Source: Leucogyrophana mollusca
Taxonomy: Eukaryota > Basidiomycota > Agaricomycetes > Boletales
Direction: 5' to 3'
Length of the DNA stretch: 64,000 nucleotides
Assembly: GCA_021014945.1 (NCBI GenBank)
Contig: MU266364.1
Span: 1 to 64,000 of the forward strand
Shown here piece by piece: positions 23,224 to 34,395 of this stretch (its first letter is position 1; the number at the start of each line of letters is the position of its first letter). Both the position numbers and the translations under genes were made by a program. Below the pieces are notes generated by a model. The model did not search any database. It had not been told where the DNA came from and worked only from the letters and a program-made list of their open reading frames with translations.

Positions 23224-25290
23224 ATGCCTGGATCCCTCGTCACTACACCACCAGAGCTGCTAGAACAAATCGTTCTCTCTGCTACCCGGGACGCCCAGCG
23301 TGGACCTCCTGCTGCCTTGAGATCTATCCTCTTGACGTGTCGGATGTCTTACAACGCTTTGTCCGCTGACGCCAACCCTCACTTATATTTGATGCTCTTC
23401 GTCGACAAGTTTGATGTCTCCGCACCGCGTCGTAACATCGCAATCGACAGACTTGCACTCCCAAACCTCGACCAGGAGCTGAAGAAACGATTCACGGCGC
23501 TGCATTGCTTCCGCAGAGGCAATGTTGACGATCCACAGTTGCTAGAAGCTTTCGCCACCGCTTACGTCATGATGCTCGAAGACGATGGTCTCAACTGGGG
23601 GCAGCTCCTTTGGGCCGAATTTCCGTCGTTCATGGAGAAGTTCCTTCGTGAACGTCTCCTGAGCGGCGCGGCGGACAATGATGGTTGGCCAGTGGAGAAC
23701 GAGATCAACGCCTTGGCAGTTGCATTGTTTTGGCTGATATCTTCCTCTGGTTGGTTTACTTCATGTTTCTCTCGGAATATCCACTTATTTCACGTGCCTC
23801 CAGCGACAGTGAGTAATGAAACTGAAGAACTTCGAAAGGAGTTCATGGACATGCTTTGTCCTTTCGCATTTGCTGGCTTCCGCGTATGGTTGGACTTATA
23901 CCATTATTTGGTGGTTACTAATAAGGCTATACAGTACCCATGCTTCACCTCGCCTGAATATGAATTTTATCCCTCGAATCAAGATGCCGCCAAGATCTCG
24001 GTGACGTCCGTTCATGGTGTCTATCCCCCAGTACGCCCTGTTGCAATAGAGATGGTCTACTTTGGGGAGTCCGTCTTGTTTCATATCCCACCTATAGCTC
24101 CGTACGCTATCCTGGCGTATTTCGCAAGATCTGAAAGGCGTCCGCTCGCGATTCCGCCTCATCTCCCAGTGAACCGCCTTGATGCCATCTTACAAGGGCG
24201 CGAAGGGCCCACGCAAGACGATCTCATTTACTTCAACGCTCGTTGCAAGACCCACTTCGCTCTGACGCCTTACAAAGATAGTTTCGACGTTCTGATGAAG
24301 AGCCGCCGGCACGATCCTGACTGGAGACGTTCGATACGAAACCCTATATACTGCTCCCCATCCTCCCCACAAGTTCTCTATATACCTGGCACTCTCACTG
24401 GTAGTTGGGGTGGCTCTTTCATCGTAAGTCCTCGCCGCACGTCAGCCTCAGCCGGACATCTAAGCGCCGCGACTAGGCACCGTATCACGAAGCATATAGG
24501 GCGATGTTAACGACTCCAGTTGCCCCATCCCCTTTCCCGCATTTCGGCAGATTTCCCCTTTATGTGACGTTCCGTGAACTCTACTGCTACACTCCATCTT
24601 TGCCTGCCTCTTTTGCCGAAGACGCTGGTTCCTTCACTGAAGCTTTCCTCCCTGCCGGCTGTCAGTGGCGAGAGCATGAGGTATGTCTTGTCTGTGACTG
24701 AGCTGGCCTGCCGCTCAGTTGATTACCTGCAGGCTGGCATCGAGATATACAACCACAACACCTCCTTTAAGGCTTATTATCACCCCCCTCGCGAGGGCCA
24801 CGTTAATCAACAGCTCGTTGATGGCGTCCCAGGTGGCTCAAACTCGAGTTCGTACGGTGTTTCCGATGTGATCATCACTGGAGTTGTTCGTGTAATTCCT
24901 CCTTATAACCGCCAGCGCTGATACTCGGCCCCAGACGGAGACAAGACATGCTGAAGCTTGGGGTGGTTACAAGTACATCGGACGCATAAGGCCCACAGAC
25001 GGACTTATAGTGTTGTTGCGCGTGCCTGTATGGTTCTCCCCATCATATGGAAGCGTATTCTGACAACAATTCTTTCAGCTGGATCCAGCCATGATCGAAC
25101 TTGGCAGAGCTCTCTTCCGAGGATACGGTGCGCTCCTGTGCCCTTCGAATATATTATCATGACTCTGACCTTCCGAATAGTGATATCGTCCCGCAACTTC
25201 GTTGGAAGATGGAGACACGTTTCCAACGGGGTCCAACCTGCCGATTGGGAGGCAATCTTCAGTCTCTGCAAAGATACTCCATTGCCATGA
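23224..25290 (+). CDS. F-box-type protein, paralogue B
   Basis: Eight exons: 23224-23749, 23804-23883, 23935-24423, 24477-24680, 24733-24882, 24935-25027, 25079-25127 and 25181-25290, giving 566 aa. It has the same block order as paralogues A and C: PPELLEQIVLSAT and ADANPHLYLMLFVDKFD (F-box and linker), YVMMLEDDGLNWGQLL, IPPHLPVNRLDAILQGREGP, FRELYCYTPSLPASFAEDAG, VSDVIITG, AWGGYKYIGRIRPTDGLIVL, and NFVGRWRHVSNG near the end. Introns 1 and 2 (54 and 51 nt) are divisible by three and contain no stop, so unspliced RNA also reads through; their existence is inferred from conserved positions in A and C. The last coding block is split by an extra intron absent from A and C. Likely an SCF-type adaptor by family; substrate unknown. 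Confidence 0.82.
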
Positions 25291-25768
25291 TCTCGAACCA
25301 CAAAAAAGCTAGTACTGGAAGAGGTGTATGCTGCACGTTTCTTGATGCTTTTTACATTAAATAATAGCTGCTAATGCCTCCTTCATCGATTTACAGTAGT
25401 GAAGTCATGCATGGTTACTAAATAACTGACGGTGATCAAAATGTAGTATATTCCCAAATATCATATGTCTTACAAGTCGGTGGACGTTCGCAGTGGGCTA
25501 CGGTTACCTTGGATCTGCTTAGGGCATTCTCTGATTACAGTCGTATTGTTGGGATCGACAATGACCAGATCTTGCGAGCTTTGGCCTGCTTTGGTGAGGT
25601 TGCACCTCCCGGATCCGGCAACTTGACCGGCATTCTGTCACGGAACGGGACAGCAATTATTAGGCTTACACATCCCAAGTCCTTTACTTATAGCTCGTCC
25701 CCCTTTACCCCATTGGAGGCTCTGACACCGGTTTTGCAGCTTGGACTTGGACTGCGACCACCACGACA
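25291..25768. other. Spacer between tandem F-box genes
   Basis: A 478-bp stretch that must contain the 3' end of paralogue B and the promoter of paralogue C. No ORF with family resemblance is seen. Confidence 0.4.
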
Positions 25769-27626
25769 ATGACTGCGGCATTCTCTCTCGAGAATATCCC
25801 CCAGGAAGTCCTTGAACATATTGCGTTATTTTCTGCAACCGAAACAGTTACTGGACCGCCGTCTGGTTTACTGCCACTCTTATCTTGCTGTCGAAGCATC
25901 TATCGCAGTCTATCGAGCGCATCAAATCCGCATCTCTACGCCCGCATATTCGAGCACAAGTTCGACATCGGTGCTGCGATTCGTCGGTTAGGAACGCAAA
26001 TCACGGTAGCTACCGTGCTATCCGCTGAATTACAGAAGCGATGTATTTATCTAAAGCGGATACGAGCGAAGTTGGACTCTTCACGAGGCCACCTGGATAG
26101 TGCTGGATCCCCGGATATTCTGAGCGAGGTGCTCTGGCTGGCGTACCTCATGATGCTGGAGAACGATGGAAAGAATGAGCGACAGCTGAGAGAGTACGCC
26201 AGAATGGAAGCGTGGCTGTGGGAGTACTGGTTTTCGGACAATGGCGCATCATTGACTGCACAGATGATCAGGCAAGACTCATGGCCGCCGGACAACGAAA
26301 TCAACTCCTTGGCCATGTGGCTCTTTTGGTTCCTCCTGAAGCCTGGTGAATGTTGATCGCACCATGCCTGCTTGTTCCAGTACTCACGAACATTGTCAGA
26401 TCAATACAAACGAGGTGACGACTTCGGAATGGTCACGACTGTGCTGAAGTTGACAGCTCTGGCCGCAAACCGTGTTTGTTTTCACCCAACCGCCCATCAC
26501 GTTTTTTGTTAACTAACATCCTCACAAGTATGAAATCTGCTGGCCAGATTGGGCCCATTTTGTACCACCGCCACAAACCAGCGATTCCACTGCCATAAGC
26601 CACTTCTCCGAAATACAACGCTTGACCCCTCCGCCACTCGCCACGCCAGCCATACTCGCTTATCTGACCTTTGCCATTCAATTATCAATACCTGTTCGAG
26701 GGGCAGCCCCCAAATTTCCTTATTCCCCGCCCACGGGCCCATCTCTAATGCAAAGCCGTGAATGGGAACCAGACTGGCAGCGATGCATAAATCTAGGACA
26801 ATCCCCGTACGGTGGTGAATTCTCGGGTGCATATATGCCAGGAAGCATTGAAGGAGTGTGGGAAGGTTTTTTTACGGTTGGTGCAACCATTAACAGTGGC
26901 ACCAAGAGATCGCTGAGTGCACGTGCGTAGTATACAGAATTTACAGCTTACGCTGCCCTGCTATCTGGAGGGCCTCCACCTATCCTGCACAAGAGTCTGG
27001 TCGCGCAACACCGCCAGACGTGGAAACTCAGGGAATATCGCCTTGTGCCACCGAGCGACGCAGATAGCTATCCGGATAATACGAGACCGTTATCTTCCGG
27101 AGACCCGCTAAGGGCATATTTTCCACTTGGGACCCACATCCGCGAAAGTTCGAGCGCGATCGAGGTCCGCGAACCGGGAAGACAAGACGCGCTCCGTTAT
27201 TTGCGCTGGGCGCCTTTTGATAGTGATGAAATATCAAACCGAGAGATTCAGCGCTTGCAAGACATCATCATTCTCGGCGAGGTATCCCAATTTGACTTCT
27301 TTTGTACTCTCACTGCAAGTCTCTAACATCACTTTCCAGGGCCACTCCGCGTGGGGGCAGTTCAACCTGATAGGTCGCATTCGACCCTGCGACGGTTTTA
27401 TAAGTCTTTCGAAAGAATACGTGCGTCTGTTTGCTTAAATTTGATGGCAGAGGTTATTCATGCTTTACTCCACCACAAGCTCGCCGGGGACCGCGGGAAG
27501 TGGCTTTACCGCGGCTTTCTGGTTGGTAATGTCAACGGAAACCTGGCAGGGCGATGGCGAGACACGCTCAGTCCCAGTCATGTTTCGGGTTACGAAGGCT
27601 GTTTTGTGATGAGTCGGCGACGATGA
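25769..27626 (+). CDS. F-box-type protein, paralogue C
   Basis: Six exons: 25769-26345, 26400-26473, 26529-26876, 26931-27281, 27340-27420 and 27480-27626, giving 525 aa. It starts FSLENIPQEVLEHIALFSAT, then CCRSIYRSLSSASNPHLYAR and IFEHKFD, the F-box with its downstream helix. Further family blocks are LAYLMMLENDGKNERQLREY, YTEFTAYAALLSGGPPPILH, SLVAQHRQTWKLREYRLV, AWGQFNLIGRIRPCDGFISL, and a terminal WLYRGFLVGNVNGNLAGRWR. Of the three copies it looks closest to the family norm. One exon (26931-27281) corresponds to two exons in A and B, so an intron was lost here or gained in them. It follows paralogue B head to tail at 478 bp, consistent with an old tandem duplication. Confidence 0.85.
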
Positions 27627-27734
27627 ACAGGTTTGGAATTATCGGCATGCACTCGGTTTTGGCTTTCTACCTTGAATATTACGGAATGTAATGGAAAACA
27701 TGCGTCTCTAACCCAACCAGCCCGCCCAGGCAAT

Positions 27735-27758
27735 TGGATGACTTCCCGTAAGGATTTA
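27735..27758 (+). repeat. Left terminal inverted repeat
   Basis: It pairs with 28446-28469 at 23 of 24 positions (T in place of C at position 17 of the arm). Confidence 0.7.
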
Positions 27759-28445
27759 GAATCAGTTTCGTCTCTGTAAACTGTTGCTAGGTGAATTTGT
27801 TATAATTTACGATGGAAATTTACACGATTTCTAAACCGCAAGCCCATTAAGCTCTAAATCATTTCTAGATAACTAGATAGCCATCATGGACAGAGCCGAC
27901 GAAAGCAAGGACGAATTCGAACTCCAAGCAATGTATGGCACCCGTCGTGTTTGTCGGAACATCAGGAGCATCTTCTGACACGCCATCGCAGGCCATCGCC
28001 CACTATCCCGCCTCGGCCGGTGTCAAAACCAGCACTGTACACGCCCGTACTAGATATTGAGAAAAATGGACGCGGCACATTCAAGGGTTTGTGGGGCCTA
28101 TGCAACAAAGGATGGTCGGCCTATTTTATGGCCCGTCTAGTTGTGGCGCTGGCGAGCTTGAAGGTGGGGAGAACGGGAGGAAGGACGAGCGGGATGCGGT
28201 GGAAGGGGGACTATGAACGGACGCATTAGGGTTGTGCCGAGATCAGAGTGCAGTATGAGAGATTTAGAAACAAAAACGCATCTACAGAGGGGGTGGGGGG
28301 GCCTCTGTAGAACATCGCAAACCGCTTGACGACGACACAATCTACAGAGCACCCTCTATGACAAGGGACATCCGAATTCGGGGGATTTGACATCGGCATC
28401 TCGGCCAACAGCAATTTAGAGATGATTTTACAGGAAATATCTCTG

Positions 28446-28469
28446 TAAATCCTTGCGGGAAGTCATCCA
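28446..28469 (-). repeat. Right terminal inverted repeat
   Basis: It is the reverse complement of 27735-27758 with one mismatch. Confidence 0.7.
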
Positions 28470-30597
28470 TTATTATACAACTGTTTCGTCCCTTGCTCGT
28501 GCTGATGCATGATGCGGTGTATTCAGGGACCGGGGTGCTGCCTTGGGCCTACTGCGGAACGGGGGAAACGGACTTCACCACTGTGTCCCTGCCCGTCGTC
28601 CCCAGAGAGCTACAGTTTATATAGCATCTACCTTGCCGCAGGGATGATGAAAGGGCATTATTGTGCTATATCTGTCCCGAGGCCGCGTCTCACATTCCGA
28701 GTTGACCGTTGGTGACCGGTTACCGATCACGATCATGTCCCATGCTGTGCTGCTCGCGTGACAATCGTCATCCCAGTGATCACTCAGTAGAGATCCCTCA
28801 AGTTCACGTCAGGCCGCAAATCGTCACCCCTGGGAAAACCAATCACGAGAAAGCGACCTCACGAAGGCCAGGAACCAGCCAACGAGAGAATTCGAAGACT
28901 GGTTGGCGGCCAACGAAAAATGAAAGATTAGCATTACTCACCCCCTTTCGGCAAGTTGGGAGTCTTAGATAAATAGTGTAAGTATCACTGACTATCGAGA
29001 TGGTATGTACTGTAGCTAACATGCTGGAGGCTATGTATCAGATGATGCTAGGCAACAATATAGGATAAAATAGCTGTAAGGATTAGTGTCGGGTAAGATA
29101 GATGATGGAATGCGGAAGGCTACAGTTGTCCGAGGCTGAAGTGAGGTGACATGCACAGAGAGAAATATGCGGGACTCTAGGCTACATGATCCGCAAGCGG
29201 ATCGCATGATATAATGATCCGAAAACGCAGTGATTGAGATGTCTGACGGGGATAAGTGCAGGGAAAAAAAACAAAACGCTCGAGGCAAAAGGCCTATCCA
29301 TTGGCGCTGGTGTTAGAGATATTTGAAGCTGTAAGGCAGTCGATCTCACCTAGTTATTCGGCAGCACCGACCACCTTGGCGGAGAAGGGATTTCCGTGCC
29401 TATGCTGGACATGAGATAGAACAGTAACATTATGCGGGAAAGTCGCGAAGATGAAAAGGGATTAAGCAGAGAGATAATAAGATAAAGGCACAAAAAGATT
29501 GTTTGAACCGAGTCCAAGAAAGGAGGCGTCCGTTGAATCCGAGGGACAGATATTAATGACTGTAAAGTCCTGTATGCGGTCGGGATTGAGGTAAAAAAGA
29601 TCAGGATTAGCAGGGATTTCCTCCATCGAACAAACGGACGATCCAGCGACGCCACCTCGGATGGCGCCACACAGACCACCGGGATTGTGAGTTCGTTCGC
29701 GCGTGTTGACGGGAAGACCAAGGCCTATCGGAGAGTTTCTTCAGCAACAGCGAACATCAATTTTGTATAATGGAACACGAACATTATCTCCTACCACACT
29801 TGCCGCATGCGATATCCTGCCGCGGGGGACCTTGAGATTGCGTGGTTTGCCCACAGTTACGCCCATACTTGCGGGCCTCACAAGGGAGCTGGGTGACGAA
29901 CGCGCATCTACAAAGGGGGCAGATACAAGATTGGAGAGTGCACATCGTAGCATGTATGAGCTTGGGGAGCGGATTGAAGGTAGATTGAAATCGGCTTACC
30001 TGGTTATTTAACGGGTGAACAGGACCTGCGAGGACAGCACAGTAAGAACGCCGAACTTCGCAGGGCCCCATCGATGTATAGATTCCCGGGGGGGTGTCAT
30101 GCTACATCAGGTGTCGAGGAGGGGAAACGCTATGCGGGTTTGCTCCGCGCGGTTCAATCAAGGTAAGAGATGGCGAATCGAGATAATATTCCCAGATCTT
30201 CGAAACTGCTTCCCTGTGTTGTTTGTAAATGTATAAAAGTTGAAACATACCGACTCACAGGCTGAAAAAATGCGATGAAATTGGGTATGGGTGTGGCGCA
30301 CCAATAATACACCCAAGAGGATGCTCGGCGCGAATTCCCTGTCGGGCGACATAAACGGTGCTCGAGCGCCAGAAGCCAACACGCGCTTCCTGAGTTTTTG
30401 GGCCCTCCGCTAGAGCCGCCGCTCACGCTGACAAGTTCTTGACTGACTTTCCGAAACTGCTTGCCTAGTGTCACGGGGGTGACCGTGCTGTGACACCAAT
30501 TGTGACGTTTCGTGGCAGGTCAATAATTTAAATAAGTTGACCCGGTACGGCGATCGATGGGGAAATTGCCAGTCCACGTTGATTAGGATCATTCACC

Positions 30598-32293
30598 ATG
30601 CAGATGGAATTTGCGCCTGTAGGTCCATCGTTCGAATACCTCTATTTGCGTGCTAAGGCGCTGACGGACTGCTCGCCATTCACAGCCGAATGTGAACCTC
30701 AGGAAGCTCAAGCACTTCATAGATATTCGCGATTTGACGCTGTTCATCGGAGGCGACAACCACGTCACCAAGGGGCGTTTTTACTCCCTGTGGAGGGTGA
30801 GATTAAGCTGTAAGCGCTCGGGACGGTTTCTGACGAGCTTCTACCACAAGAACGGAAATTTTCTCGTCGTTCAAGCTGACCCTTGGACTCGTCCGGGTGT
30901 CGACTACTCCGGATGCCACGAAGATGCCTTGCGGTTCAAACAAGAATATAGGGAGTACACTTATCTTGTAGAGGTCATCCAAAGCATGGCAGATACCATA
31001 GAATTCGGTCGTTTTAATTGGGCCCACCTCGTCCGCCAGAAAGATAGCAGCTATCGCCTTGTCTATAAAACCAGAAATTGCATACAGAATCTCGACGTTT
31101 GGACCAAAGTGAGGTCATGTTAATAAGGTCTTTGAGCAGTTTTTGCTGAGCTCTCCACAGGTCGTAGAGCTGGATGATATCGAGGTCACAAATTTCCGTC
31201 CTGGTCTGTCACTCATGCTAAACATGAATCACTTTTAGATGGTTCGTTTTGTCACTTCGCAGCAGTGGGAAGGGGTGTGGAATGGCTAGTATTCCTAATC
31301 GATCCCATTCCGACGGTTACTGAATTTACTTAGGCATGGATGTGGACCTCTGGATTGGCTGGGACGACTCATGGGGCGAATGGGTAACGTTGGAGAGCCA
31401 AGGACATAAGATAATGCAATCCCTGGGTTTGGGTCACTACACTTTCGAAGTCTTGGCGCATGTTTCGAAGAACGGTATGATAATCGGTCTGATGACGGAG
31501 CCAATTCTCGGACGTAAGTGCTACGCACGTTTAGACGTCTTCGCCGCCTGACATACCCTTAAACTTAGGCCCAGTTATTCTCTCGGATCGTGCTGCTGTT
31601 TATGAGGCTGTGGCAGATCTACAGCGTCATGGTGTGCTCATACGCGGTTTGACGCACCAACAAATCCACGTCACAGGCGAGGGTATTCGCTTCACATCCA
31701 TTTCCTCCCTGGTCTTGTATCGCAACCACGACGAGCTTGCAAAGGAGGCTGAGTGGTGCTACTGGCGTGAACTGGACCTGATATTCGGTGACATGGCAAA
31801 TCTCGCGAATAACACGATCTTGGTTGGGTCACGCTATCTTCCCTCGAACACAATAGTGCTCCCTCGCGTGCCTTCACCACATCGTCCTCTCCCCTTCGCT
31901 CCTGAGCAGGCGATGCTACGTTTTGTGCTGTCTATCTACAGCTCCGATACATTCCTTCACAACCATTGGCAATCACTTTTCGACCAAGTCAAACCACGGC
32001 GAAAAACAGCACCCTTTAACTCTCGCCACAGCCAACAGCTGAGATACTGCAAACTTCCCATTGCTCCTGTTGATGAGGACGGTGTGGAACCTCCGGAGGC
32101 TGTAGAACAGACGGTGTCTGACGAACCCCTGGTGGTAACCCAACTACGCGTCTCGAAAGCTCGCTCCCATCCGTACCGCCAGGCGACTTCTAAGAAACTG
32201 CTTCTCGGTTCTGACGAGGGTTGCAATCCCCAGCTTACTTTGGTCCCCGTTCGCAGAGGTCATCCAACGTCGCGCCATTCACTCGCACTCTAG
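30598..32293 (+). CDS. Divergent kinase-like protein, middle exon uncertain
   Basis: Clear exons are 30598-30618, 30686-30796, 30851-31108, one starting at 31161, one from about 31335 to 31513, and 31569-32293. Sequence blocks include HFIDIRDLTLFIGGDNHV, LVVQADPWTRPGVDY, GMDVDLWIGWDDSWGEW, and EPILGRPVILSDRAAVYEAV. They are followed by DLQRHGVLIRGLTHQQIHVT, which sits where a kinase catalytic loop would be but lacks HRD. I believe this matches an Agaricomycete protein family with a degenerate kinase fold, by memory of its shape rather than a search. In the simplest reading a TAG (31237-31239) interrupts the frame after NMNHF. An alternative with introns from 31204 and a 12-nt exon restores an open frame. 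Whether the gene is intact is therefore open. The C-terminal ~130 residues are basic and motif-free. Confidence 0.55.
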
Positions 32294-34395
32294 GTTTCTA
32301 AAATGCCCTATATTTCCACCCGTCGATACCGATCTCGTTCGCTGCTATTATGCTATCTATCGTGCGTCCTTGCTTTCCTCCTACGATTGTATTTGTTTTC
32401 TCGTGTTTTTAATATGTATCTTGGATCACTGGGTAACTTGTATACGGATTTCCATGACCATGCACGAGCTGTAATATGGTTTGATTCATGTATCTTCACG
32501 CCCCCGTACGTTCTATCTTTTCTGTTCTATCTTTGGCTCAAGTCATATATTTTCTTTTGGGTTGCTAAACCTGTTTATTGTGGCTCATACTCGTAGATAC
32601 TGCTGATACATACAATCGTTTACAGGCTATTATCGTCGCGATCAGCACCAGTAAATCTATTCTGCCGATTCGGTAACCATCGATCTACTCGATGTGATTG
32701 AGGTGCCTGGTCCCTCAGGACGCTGTCCATGAGGATTGATCCATCATTCTCCGGCATTCAGATTATCGATGAAAGAGCCGTAACGCGAATGGAAAAGGCT
32801 TGCTCGCGGTGCCCAGTCTTTGGGATTGCTGTGTTTCGAAGCTGCCTCGTGTCTGAGACTCGGATCTACTGGACGAACGTGACGTCACCATGAGAGCGTC
32901 TGTCGCCCGACGAGGTTAGAGAGCTTGGAGAAAGCAATGTGGTCATTCCGCCGCCATCGGAGTGCTTCAAGCTGAGCCACGGCCATCGTGGGACGTGGAC
33001 ACACGGTGTGGCGCCACTGGAGGTAGAGAAATATTCATGGGACGTACAGAAGCAACGGCCTCTGACTCCACCAGCGGCCGCTCATCAACAGCACCAGCAA
33101 GGATCCCAGATAGGAGCACCCAGAATGGCATCTTTCCCTTCGGGCACTTGGCGTGCGTATCTAATTCCACTGATTTTGATTACCGGATAACTACCTCCCA
33201 ACGAAGTCTGAGTCACGGATGTCGTCCGGGTTCAGAGTGCCGCCATCAAAGCTATCAGAAGCTATCGGGCAATTATGATTAACTCGAAGTTCCATCCCGA
33301 AAGAGAAGTGACCTGCAATTGCTGATTGGATTTTGTCTAACTGAAATAGCCTTTCATTTGCCGCGTGCAGCCCGATCCTAGCCTGCCGTGGCCCATGACC
33401 AAGCGCAACCACAGGAGTCGGCGATATTTGCAACGGGCCCCGACTCATGGGCGCTTGGACCCACAGTGAACATGCAGCCGGCGAATGCTCTCGAAAACGG
33501 TTATTGAATGAAGCCGGAGAGGCAGAACAGACCCATGGAGAGAAGAGAGCATTTGACTCGGCGCGACATTAATCAGGTGAGCTCAACGAGCTCCGTGCCA
33601 GCGGAAGGCGAGTCAGATTGCTGAAACTTCGGGGGGAAGCAGAAGGCAGTCTGGCAACCCGGATAGACTGAGTATAGTCCATTCACGCGCTTTCAATGAG
33701 GTATGCAGCGGCAGCCTTGTCCTCGGAAGGTACAATATTGTGCCGTAGCACATGTCTGCGATTCATCAGCTTTCCCGCGCCAATGCGGCCGGAACTCTCC
33801 AAACGATATGCTGCAGAGCATCCGGAGTAGAATGGAACGTTCACGCACCCGAGCCTCATCGCTGAATGATCACTTCACATCGGTGCACTGAAGTGAGACA
33901 GTCGCAGATAGCCTTTGAAAATTTATTCTAGGAGGCAGTGTCGCTACATTCTTCTGCCCCCAAGTGTTTCGCTGCGATCTTACGACACTCAGGTATGTCT
34001 CACTGTATCACTGCATAGAGTGGAACGTCGGGCGCCACAGTGGATTAGCTCGCGCGTCATTTCCGGGTCAATCATCACGGGACGCGATAATTCTGCAAGT
34101 GAGGTCAAAGGGGTTTACATACGTGTATCGTCTCGTGATTGCACTTCCTCGGGTCGTTGCTAATTTTGCCGTGTGGAAGAAGTCAGTGATCCGCCGGCAA
34201 GATGCTCACGATCGTTGGGCGGTTGTTTGGCAACAGCCTTAGATCCAAACAGAGCCCATTTTTGGAATCGTGGCACAGCCAGTCGGCTTGTCTCCCTCGC
34301 GACTACTGAGTACTAACGAAAGCCACTGACATCGCTCATTCCATCGTCCCGGCGCCGAGGCTCTATTTGATCGAGAATTAAAGCTCGATATCAAT
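32294..34395. other. 2.1 kb with no supported gene
   Basis: Short frames occur at 32939-33190 and 33964-34242, none with a recognisable motif or consistent splicing. A 3'-UTR for the upstream gene and the promoter of the WD40 gene are expected here. Confidence 0.4.

Larger units (their letters stand above)
27735..28469. mobile_element. Non-autonomous DNA element with 24-bp terminal inverted repeats
   Basis: The left end TGGATGACTTCCCGTAAGGA (27735 onward) is repeated in inverted form at 28446-28469; the 24-bp arms differ at one position. Similarity continues weakly inside both arms (CTCTGTAAA and TCTCTAAA-type motifs). The element is about 735 bp, with no transposase, so it resembles a MITE or an internally deleted DNA transposon. 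I see no convincing target-site duplication (caat on the left, ttat on the right). A short ATG-started frame inside (27886, MDRADESKDEFELQA) may be the captured start of a host gene or chance. Confidence 0.6.
27627..30597. other. Gene-poor 3 kb containing an inverted-repeat element
   Basis: Apart from the element at 27735-28469, I find no coding model. ORFs at 28.5-30.0 kb are short and motif-free. The segment at 28.9-29.5 kb is A- and G-rich with no clear repeat unit. Confidence 0.4.

Noticed and set aside
33574..33610. Short match to the DUF202 exon (gagctcaacgagct, cgtgcc)
   Set aside because: Only about 22 bases agree, with no similarity before or after, so a relic of DUF202 cannot be supported.
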